Below, piece by piece: positions 56,101-64,000 of a stretch of DNA of 64,000 bases; the first letter of the stretch is position 1; each line of letters begins with the position of its first letter. The translations under genes and the position numbers were made by a program. The DNA comes from Closterium sp. Naga37s-1 (lineage: Eukaryota; Streptophyta; Zygnematophyceae; Desmidiales; Closteriaceae): NCBI GenBank assembly GCA_947471745.1, contig CANJKZ010000180.1:454001-518000 (forward strand). Reading direction: 5' to 3'. The notes under the pieces were generated by a model that made no database searches, was not told where the DNA came from, and saw only the letters and a program-made list of their open reading frames with translations.

Positions 56101-57984
56101 GTGACTACAGCGCCAGTACTCATCCTACCGGACCCAGACAAGGACTACGTGGTGGAAGCAGACGCTAGTGACCAAGCAGTCGGAGCAGTACTGATGCAGG
56201 ATCACGGACGCGGTTTGCAGCCCATCGCTTACCTCAGTAAGAAGCTACACGGAGCAGAACTGAACTACCCCATCTATGACAAGGAAGCCTTAGCGATAGT
56301 CATAGCCTTCAAGGCATGGAGGTGTTACCTAGAGGGAGCCAAGACTACAGTCTATACTGACCACTGCAGTCTCAAATACCTGAAGTCGCAGCCGACGCTC
56401 TCACGACGACAGGTGCGGTGGGTGGACTTCCTGGAAACTCACTTCCACTACGACATCGTCTACAAGCCCGGGCTACACAACAAGGCAGACGCGTTGAGCC
56501 GCCCCGGTCATGTAGCAGGCATCCAGCTCGACGGGATGAACCCTCTGCTCAAGGGTCTATTCCAACATGGATACTCCGTGGACGCAGAGATCGCTACAGC
56601 ACAGACTAAGAAGCTGTTACAGTGGGAGAAAGACTTAGCTGTAAGGAAGGGCACAGAAAAGTTTTGGGTACCGAACTATGCCCCGCTCAGACAGATTCTA
56701 CTGGAGGAGTTTCACGACGTACCGTACGCGGGACATTTCGGGAGCAACAAGACGTTAGCAGGGATAGCGAAGTATTACTACTGGCCCGGGATGGCAGCAG
56801 ACGTGCAGCAGTTCGTCACCTCATGCGACACTTGCCAGCGGATGAAGAGTAGCAAGCAGAAAAAAGCAGGGTTACTTCAGCCTCTACCCGTACCGGAGCA
56901 GCCATGGCAGGTCGTTAGCCTCGACTTCATCACGGGACTTCCTTCGACCTCACGAGGGCATGACGCTATACTCGTGGTGATCGACAAGTTCTCTAAAATG
57001 GGTCACTTCATCCCGACCAATACCACGGCTACAGCTGAAGCAACTGCTCGCCTCTTCTTCGACCGCATCATCACCATCCACGGCATTCCCGCTACACTCA
57101 TCTCAGACAGAGACCCCAAATTCACGAGTAAGTTCTGGAAGGAGCTCATGGGATTATTGGGGACCAAACTTGCGATGTCCTGAGCATACCACCCACAGAC
57201 TGACGGACAGACAGAGCGACTCAATCAAGTGGTTGAACAGTTATTGCGCACAGCTTGCAAAGACGACGTCAGCCACTGGGACACACAGTTACCGACCCTA
57301 GAGTTCGCTTACAACAACGCATCACATGCGGCCACAGGGAAAACTCCTTTCTTCCTGTGTTATGGACGGGAACCACTTACACCACAACAGCCAACCACAC
57401 CGGCACACGTCCAGGCCGCACATGACTTCGTCACCACCATGCAGCAGCTATGGGAGAAGACTCAGCGACGTCTCACCACGATGCAGACCTCCCAGAAGCA
57501 GTATGCCGATCGCCAGCGACGAGATCACTCAGTAGCAGTCGGAGATCAGGTGCTTCTCGACACACGCAACTTGAACCTGTCTCACCTACCATCCAAGCTC
57601 CGGCCTCGCTTCTGTGGTCCTTTTCTCGTTGAGGCACAGGTGACACCAGTTACATTCCGCTTGCGCTTACCAGATACATGGAAGCTTCACAATGCTTTCC
57701 ATGTACAGCTACTGAAACCCTACAAGGACCCCAACCAACAGTTCCAGGGACGGCAGCTACCGCCACCACCACCTGTTCTCATACAGGATGAACCAGAGTA
57801 CGAAGTGGAGCGCGTTCTCACTCATCGGCGCCGCGGCGGCAAGACCCTCGAGTTCCTGATACGCTGGAAGGGTTATGACCCCACAGATGACAGTTGGGTT
57901 GCAGAAGCTGATATGGGCAACGCACGCCGTGCTCTCAAGGACTATCTTGTCAAGCAGGGTGTTTCTCACGCCACCCAGCTTTGA
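53149..57984 (+). pseudogene. Gypsy (chromovirus) gag-pol with three in-frame stops
   Basis: One frame from ATG 53149 (MEENGDNSV) to the stop at 57984, interrupted by TAG 53254-53256, TAG 55951-55953 and TGA 57181-57183. Order: gag ([26 protein letters not shown]), zinc knuckle [14 protein letters not shown], protease [12 protein letters not shown], reverse transcriptase ([22 protein letters not shown]), RNase H (EADASDQAVGAVL, YTDHCSLKYL), integrase zinc finger (CDTCQ) and core (SLDFITGLP, ISDRDPKF, AYHPQTDGQTER), and a C-terminal chromodomain (YEVERVLTHRR...FLIRWKGYDPTDDSW). The chromodomain places it in the chromovirus branch. Apart from the stops the frame is intact and the LTRs nearly identical, so loss of function is recent. 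Confidence 0.95.
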
Positions 57985-57994
57985 GGGGGGGACG

Positions 57995-58364
57995 TGTGAG
58001 AGTACGACGGCTTATGCTGGCTTTGCTAGCTTGCCAGGACTTTATTATGCTATATCTAGCTTGGGTTTATTTTATCATGCATAGATATGCTTGATTTCCT
58101 AGGTTAGGTGCATTCCTATATGTTATTATAGTTATAGCACCGAACCAGGTTACGTGTACCGAACTCAAGCCTATTCGGTTTCCACCGAATTGCTTTCTAC
58201 TGAGTTCGGGAAGGTTCTGTTCGGGACGCTTCGCGACCCTCAGAACATTCGCGTAACACCTGGGTTACCTGCCTTGTGTCGAGCCTATATATAGCCTCGT
58301 GTTGTACCCAGGTGAATCATTCAATTCAAACCCACTTTTCTGAGCTCGATCCTAGATCCTCACA
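57995..58364 (+). repeat. Gypsy 3' LTR
   Basis: 370 bp, TGTGAG...CTCACA termini. Confidence 0.95.
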
Positions 58365-58497
58365 AGAGGCAGGAGGTGGAGTAGGAGTAGTACCCTGTGA
58401 GCCGTTAGAGGAGCTCCTTTCCTTTTGTGTAGCCATGTCTGTTGATGCTGTCGGTATTTTAATAGAAGTCGAATTCTCCCTGACTGCTCTCATACCA

Positions 58498-58940
58498 TGT
58501 TGGGCTGAGAAAAGCCCTTAGGATCTTTACAGGGATGAACTCTGGGTAGGATTGTAATAGCGGAAGCGTTTAGTGAAGAGATTGTGAACCACCTTGCGCT
58601 AGTATGTGAGAGCAAAGTCGATTGATTAAAGCAAAGAGATACAAGATTATATAAGAGTACAAGGAATACGAAGAGACACGGTTGTAACTACTTTACTGTT
58701 GCTGTTGCGGTTCGATACAGTGACGACTCGGGCAACTGCTCTGTAGCGAGTCAGTTGTGTGTCCTTGCTGTCGCGCTGTACTTGTCAGGTCAAAGGTCGC
58801 TGACCTTTGACTTTCGCGTAACCTCCAGCGGTTACTTCAACCTCCGAGGGTTGACTCGCTGGTGCCTCGATATGCTTTGCTTCGCTTGTGTCTTGGTGTT
58901 TCGACACGACAGAGGCGCTTAAGACTGATTGTTTCCAGCA
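58498..58940 (-). repeat. Copia 5' LTR
   Basis: 443 bp, upstream end in the element's own (minus) orientation. Confidence 0.95.
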
Positions 58941-58945
58941 TAAGT

Positions 58946-60180
58946 AACCAGGAAGTGCTCAAAAGTCAAGCAACTAAAGCATTAGTGACCCTTTTCACGT
59001 GTTAACGGGAGTGGAGTGTTGGCCCCGCCCTCGCTTGGGCAACACCGACGACTTGGTTGGATGTACGGGAGAAGCAGCCGATCGTTCATAGTGGGAGAGC
59101 TGCTCGACGGGCCTCGTCGAGCTACAGGGGACCGCTGTGGTGTTGCCGTCGACCAGGAGTGCTCGACGGCCTTATTCTGCCAGGGCAGGTCGATGAGGTG
59201 GCTGTCGACCTGCACAAGACTGTAACGGGGCTGGAACCGTCGACCAGGGAGCTCGACAATTGCAGCTGACTGGGCTGGGCGATGGGTGGGCCGTCGACCA
59301 GGAGGAGCAGTCCGACCGGGAGGTAGACGGAGCAGTCCGTCGACCTGACAAGAGAGTAGCGGTCGATGAGGGGAGCCCGAGTACCACATGGTAATTTTCA
59401 AATTCAAGTATATTGAAGTTGAGTTCGTAAATAACAGTGTTACCAGCTGGTTCCGAACAATCCATCGCTTTCAAGCAGCAGAGGTGATCTGTGATTGGCC
59501 AGCGACAAACCAGAACAGCCAGCAGGAAAAAGGCCCCAGGACGCGTCACAATTGCAACACCGGCGAGGATCAAGGTCGCACACCGAAGCTGTGAACATCA
59601 ATCTCGTCCGAGCCACATGTGTCGCGATCGTCCTCACGATCCTGATTTTTGCGGGGTTAGAAACGTTTCGGAAAATTGTAAACGATTACGCTTGATTTGA
59701 GTACGGTGACAGATCGATCTGGAAGAGACATCTCTCTTGGTGACGTGACTCGAGTCTTAACGAAGATTTGCGAAATAAGGATACACAGGTCTACGAAGTA
59801 CTGTACACCCCAAACATCGATCCCCTAGGGGATCGGTGTTGCAATTATGACGCGTCCTCGGGGAAAAGCACTGTTCACCTTGAGTAAACTTGAAAACCAT
59901 CGGGTACGCTTCGACAAGCATATTATGAGGCACGCTAGTAGTAGTTCTCCCGTCACAAACGGGCAATCGTCCTTCTAAGCGCAGTGCTCAAAGACACGAA
60001 TCAGGGTCGTTTGGCGAGTTTAGTTGCAGTCGAGCCGATGCCGCGTAGTATCCTCTACCACAACCGCCACTTTCTCGCCATATGAAGGTGCAGCGAAACG
60101 TAGTCAACGGCGTAGAAACAAGCGCCTACTCGCGCGTCGCGATAGTATCCCCAGCATGCCGCCTCCACCGTCAATCCATC
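58946..60180. other. Unique DNA with GTCGAC clusters and a possible MITE
   Basis: 59090-59350 has repeated CCGTCGACCAGG-type words. 59532-59863 is bounded by imperfect inverted repeats (CCCCAGGACGCGTCACAATT / partner near 59830-59863). No supported gene. Confidence 0.35.
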
Positions 60181-60403
60181 CGGCCAAAATAGAGACCCGT
60201 TCTTCTTTTGCAGTCGTAGCTTATCGGTACGACAGCAACGCGATGGCGTATCACGATTTCGGGCTCGGTCGCCCTAGCATCGCCCTTCCGCAAACTTCGC
60301 ATTAGGTTCCGCGTCCCCCACGCTCACGCCCATGCTTCCCCTCACCGTCGAAAACCCTTTTCCTCACCGTCTCTTCCGCTTCCCTTCCCTTTACCGTCTC
60401 AAA

Positions 60404-62640
60404 CGCTTCCCCGTACAAACGCTTCCCCGTACAAACGCTTCCCCGTACAAACGCTTCCCCGTACAAACGCTTCCCCGTACAAACGCTTCCCCGTACAAAC
60501 GCTTCCCCGTACAAACGCTTCCCCGTACAAAGCTTACCCGTAACAAACGCTTCCCCGTACAAACGCTTCCCCGTACAAACGCTTCCCCGTACAAACGCTT
60601 CCCCGTACAAACGCTTCCCCGTACAAACGCTTCCCCGTACAAACGCTTCCCCGTACAAACGCTTCCCCGTACAAACGCTTCCCCGTACAAACGCTTCCCC
60701 GTACAAACGCTTCCCCGTACAAACGCTTCCCCGTACAAACGCTTCCCCGTACAAACGCTTCCCCGTACAAACGCTTCCCCGTACAAACGCTTCCCCGTAC
60801 AAACGCTTCCCCGTACAAACGCTTCCCCGTACAAACGCTTCCCCGTACAAACGCTTCCCCGTACAAACGCTTCCCCGTACAAACGCTTCCCCGTACAAAC
60901 GCTTCCCCGTACAAACGCTTCCCCGTACAAACGCTTCCCCGTACAAACGCTTCCCCGTACAAACGCTTCCCCGTACAAACGCTTCCCCGTACAAACGCTT
61001 CCCCGTACAAACGCTTCCCCGTACAAACGCTTCCCCGTACAAACGCTTCCCCGTACAAACGCTTCCCCGTACAAACGCTTCCCCGTACAAACGCTTCCCC
61101 GTACAAACGCTTCCCCGTACAAACGCTTCCCCGTACAAACGCTTCCCCGTACAAACGCTTCCCCGTACAAACGCTTCCCCGTACAAACGCTTCCCCGTAC
61201 AAACGCTTCCCCGTACAAACGCTTCCCCGTACAAACGCTTCCCCGTACAAACGCTTCCCCGTACAAACGCTTCCCCGTACAAACGCTTCCCCGTACAAAC
61301 GCTTCCCCGTACAAACGCTTCCCCGTACAAACGCTTCCCCGTACAAACGCTTCCCCGTACAAACGCTTCCCCGTACAAACGCTTCCCCGTACAAACGCTT
61401 CCCCGTACAAACGCTTCCCCGTACAAACGCTTCCCCGTACAAACGCTTCCCCGTACAAACGCTTCCCCGTACAAACGCTTCCCCGTACAAACGCTTCCCC
61501 GTACAAACGCTTCCCCGTACAAACGCTTCCCCGTACAAACGCTTCCCCGTACAAACGCTTCCCCGTACAAACGCTTCCCCGTACAAACGCTTCCCCGTAC
61601 AAACGCTTCCCCGTACAAACGCTTCCCCGTACAAACGCTTCCCCGTACAAACGCTTCCCCGTACAAACGCTTCCCCGTACAAACGCTTCCCCGTACAAAC
61701 GCTTCCCCGTACAAACGCTTCCCCGTACAAACGCTTCCCCGTACAAACGCTTCCCCGTACAAACGCTTCCCCGTACAAACGCTTCCCCGTACAAACGCTT
61801 CCCCGTACAAACGCTTCCCCGTACAAACGCTTCCCCGTACAAACGCTTCCCCGTACAAACGCTTCCCCGTACAAACGCTTCCCCGTACAAACGCTTCCCC
61901 GTACAAACGCTTCCCCGTACAAACGCTTCCCCGTACAAACGCTTCCCCGTACAAACGCTTCCCCGTACAAACGCTTCCCCGTACAAACGCTTCCCCGTAC
62001 AAACGCTTCCCCGTACAAACGCTTCCCCGTACAAACGCTTCCCCGTACAAACGCTTCCCCGTACAAACGCTTCCCCGTACAAACGCTTCCCCGTACAAAC
62101 GCTTCCCCTTACAAACGCTTCCCCTTACAAACGCTTCCCCTTACAAACGCTTCCCCGTACAAACGCTTCCCCGTACAAACGCTTCCCCTTACAAACGCTT
62201 CCCCTTACAAACGCTTCCCCTTACAAACGCTTCCCCTTACAAACGCTTCCCCGTACAAACGCTTCCCCTTACAAACGCTTCCCCGTACAAACGCTTCCCC
62301 GTACAAACGCTTCCCCTTACAAACGCTTCCCCTTACAAACGCTTCCCCGTACAAACGCTTCCCCTTACAAACGCTTCCCCTTACAAACGCTTCCCCTTAC
62401 AAACGCTTCCCCTTACAAACGCTTCCCCTTACAAACGCTTCCCCTTACAAACGCTTCCCCTTACAAACGCTTCCCCTTACAAACGCTTCCCCTTACAAAC
62501 GCTTCCCCTTACAAACGCTTCCCCTTACAAACGCTTCCCCTTACAAACGCTTCCCCTTACAAACGCTTCCCCTTACAAACGCTTCCCCTTACAAACGCTT
62601 CCCCTTACAAACGCTTCCCCTTACAAACGCTTCCCCTTAC
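60404..62640. repeat. 16-bp tandem array, about 140 units
   Basis: Unit CGCTTCCCCGTACAAA. Nearly uniform to about 62100 apart from one irregular unit near 60525-60545, mixed with CGCTTCCCCTTACAAA to 62350, then pure CTTAC-type to the end. As 16 is not a multiple of 3 and no frame contains a stop, several frames are open for over 500 codons; these are not genes. Confidence 0.96.
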
Positions 62641-63464
62641 CGTCGCATGCGCTTCCTCCTGCCTCCGTGGGTGCACCCACGCTTCCCCACACCTTCGCTC
62701 ACGCCTTCCCCCACATTCACTACAACTCATCGCCCACGCTTCCTCCGATCGTCACCCCCACTTCAGCCTACCGTCGCCCACGTTTCCTCCCACCGTCGCC
62801 CACGTTTCCTCCAACCGTCGCCCACGCTTCCTCCCACCGTCGCCCACGCTTCCTCCAACCGTCGCCCACGCTTCCCCCCACCGTCGCCCACGCCGCTCCC
62901 CCCCATCGTCAACCACGCTATCTCCCCACCGTCGCCCACGCTTCCCCCCACCGTCACCCACGCTTCCCCCCACCGCCGCCCACGCTTCCCCCCACCGTCG
63001 CCCACGCCGCTTCCCCCCACCGTCGACCACGCTATCTCCCCACCGTCGCCCACGCTTCCCCTCCCATCGCCCTCCCATTCGCCAGGAAATTTCCCATCCA
63101 GCCGACCTCCCTTCCCTTCCACCTCTCTCCACGTCGTCAACACCTCCCCTGCCTATCACCTTCCCTTTCATTACCATCGCTTCAACACCCACGCCACCCA
63201 CCCTCTCATCCCTTCCTGACGAATTAGTTTCGTCCTTGCTTCCCTTCCCCATTGCCTCATTAGGTCGCTCTCGCTCTCCCCATTGCCACCTTCTCTACTC
63301 CTACCATGGTCCATGGTAGGATCCACTCCACCCATGCAGCCTGCTTTCCTTCTCTCTCATTCTCCCTTCCCCCCTGCCTCCCACCCACCCTGCCTCCTCC
63401 TCTCAATCGCACCAACCTCCTCCTCTCTTTTGCACCAACCTCTCTCCCTCTCTCTCTCTCTTAC

Positions 63465-63836
63465 GCCAACCTCCTCCTCTCTCTTACGCTAACCTCTTCC
63501 TCTCTCTTGCGCCAACCTCCTCCTCTCTCTTGCGCCAACCTCCTCCTCTCTCTTGCGCCAACCTCCTCCTCTCTCTTGCGCCAACCTCCTCCTCTCTCTT
63601 GCGCCAACCTCCTCCTCTCTCTTGCGCCAACCTCCTCCTCTCTCTTGCGCCAACCTCCTCCTCTCTCTTGCGCCAACCTCTTCCTCTCTCTTGCGCCAAC
63701 CTCCTCCTCTCTCTTGCGCCAACCTCTTCCTCTCTCTTGCGCCAACCTCCTCCTCTCTCTTGCGCCAACCTCTTCCTCTCTCTTGCGCCAACCTCCTCCT
63801 CTCTCTTGCGCCAACCTCCTCCTCTCTCTTGCGCCA
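63465..63836. repeat. 23-bp minisatellite, about 16 copies
   Basis: CAACCTCCTCCTCTCTCTTG plus CGC repeated, with CTTCCT variants at intervals. Confidence 0.92.
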
Positions 63837-64000
63837 GGGCCCCCCACGTATGGCAGGTGCTGCTGCGGCTTTGGTGCCGCACAGCCGGGGCAGCGCATAA
63901 AGGAGGGCATAATGGAGCGCAGTAACCCCAGGGGGCGGGGCAGGTTAGCAGGGGAGGCGGAGGTTAGGGAGAGAGGTGGCAGGGATCCTCCTATCCCCGG

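Larger units (their letters stand above)
52349..58364 (+). mobile_element. Ty3/gypsy chromodomain LTR retrotransposon nested in copia gag
   Basis: LTRs of 370 bp at 52349-52718 and 57995-58364 differ at about six positions. TSD AGAGG lies at 52344-52348 and 58365-58369. The PBS region TGGTAATCAGAGCC follows the first LTR. A PPT (GAGGGGGGGACG) precedes the second. A TATATATAG box lies in each LTR (about 52641 and 58288). Confidence 0.96.
47390..58436 (-). pseudogene. Copia gag-pol polyprotein, broken
   Basis: Starts MATQKERSSS at 58436 and reads into the insertion site at 58365. With the gypsy element and one TSD copy left out, the frame continues exactly at 52343. A TGA at 52122-52124 interrupts gag. 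Then follow the gag core, zinc knuckle CHICKTSGHPRTHC, protease-like DTWFLDSCCGQHM (DSC where DSG is usual), integrase H-H-C-C (HARMGH...CFTC) and catalytic FIDAAT, SDGGGEYTS, and E in QGVAERMN. A frame change in a C9 run (48863-48871, G9 in sense) precedes reverse transcriptase (FAPVSRHTSLR, YVDDLLYIG) and RNase H (ALSSAEAEYIAL), ending TKKLGK at 47390. Non-autonomous as it stands. Confidence 0.92.
46901..58940 (-). mobile_element. Ty1/copia LTR retrotransposon, interrupted by a gypsy element
   Basis: LTRs 46901-47317 and 58498-58940 (TG...CA), flanked by TAAGT at 46896-46900 and 58941-58945. They differ by a 26-bp indel and few substitutions. On the minus strand the 5' LTR is followed by TGGTATGAGAGC (PBS close to the initiator-Met type) and the 3' LTR is preceded by GCGAAGGGGAG (PPT). 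Without the 6-kb gypsy insertion the element is about 6 kb. Confidence 0.95.
60184..63950. repeat. Dispersed repeat family, copy B, with 16-bp satellite
   Basis: Same start (GGCCAAAATAGA), AYRYDSN-coding segment, CCCTAGCATCGC, CACCGTCGCCCACGCTTCC units (62760-63060) and end (GTGCTGCTGCGGCTTTGG) as 15250-16450, but expanded internally by the 16-bp and 23-bp arrays. Confidence 0.75.

Noticed and set aside
60332..63319. 995-codon open frame and three antisense frames of over 500 codons
   Set aside because: All are translations of the 16-bp array, which has no stop in any frame. No non-repeat domain is present.

Overview
The window reads as nuclear DNA of a eukaryote, most likely a streptophyte (charophyte) green alga, possibly a zygnematophyte such as Closterium; the genus is my inference. 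The evidence is GT-AG introns in every recognisable gene, a plant-like dolichyl-phosphate glucosyltransferase (ALG5), an exostosin-type GT47 glycosyltransferase, a CaMK/CDPK-like kinase, a Ty1/copia element carrying a chromodomain Ty3/gypsy element, and Mutator-like foldback elements with 9-bp target duplications. There are no operons and no bacterial gene structure.

Layout. 1-1354 (+): 3' exons of ALG5. 1.4-9.6 kb: minisatellites and TE remnants, including a large inverted duplication. 9.6-13.5 kb: polypyrimidine blocks with weak exon candidates. 14.3-15.1 kb: foldback element. 15.2-23.5 kb: a chain of minisatellites, mostly strand-asymmetric (CT-rich or GA-rich). 23.5-26.5 kb: mostly unique DNA. 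26.6-30.3 kb (+): kinase gene with a long disordered N-terminus. 31.6-41.6 kb (-): GT47 gene, eight exons, 936 residues, all intron phases consistent. 41.7-42.6 kb: second foldback element. 43.8-45.6 kb (-): membrane-anchored or secreted coiled-coil protein with one frame break. 46.9-58.9 kb: copia element (-) interrupted by a chromodomain gypsy element (+), both with LTRs and target-site duplications. 60.2-63.95 kb: a dispersed repeat with about 140 copies of a 16-bp unit, related to a copy at 15.25-16.45 kb.

The most unusual signal is that splice junctions of real genes are themselves tandemly amplified. In the GT47 gene one acceptor junction (intron end plus exon head) is repeated 14 times at exactly 121 bp, plus two diverged copies. 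One donor junction is repeated about 40 times as a 21-bp unit, and another 16 times as a 10-bp unit (CAGGTATGTT and variants). Most other junctions have one to three partial copies. ALG5 shows the same (three and four copies of exon heads, each with its own polypyrimidine tract and AG), and two or three weaker loci repeat the pattern. A short palindromic motif close to TTTTGAGRYGYCTCAAAA sits at or near several duplication seams. I regard these splice-junction minisatellites as the main candidate for an undescribed phenomenon.

Limits: no transcript or homology search was possible. Exon calls rest on reading frame, phase, splice signals and remembered family motifs. Most long open frames lie in low-complexity repeats and are not reported as genes.
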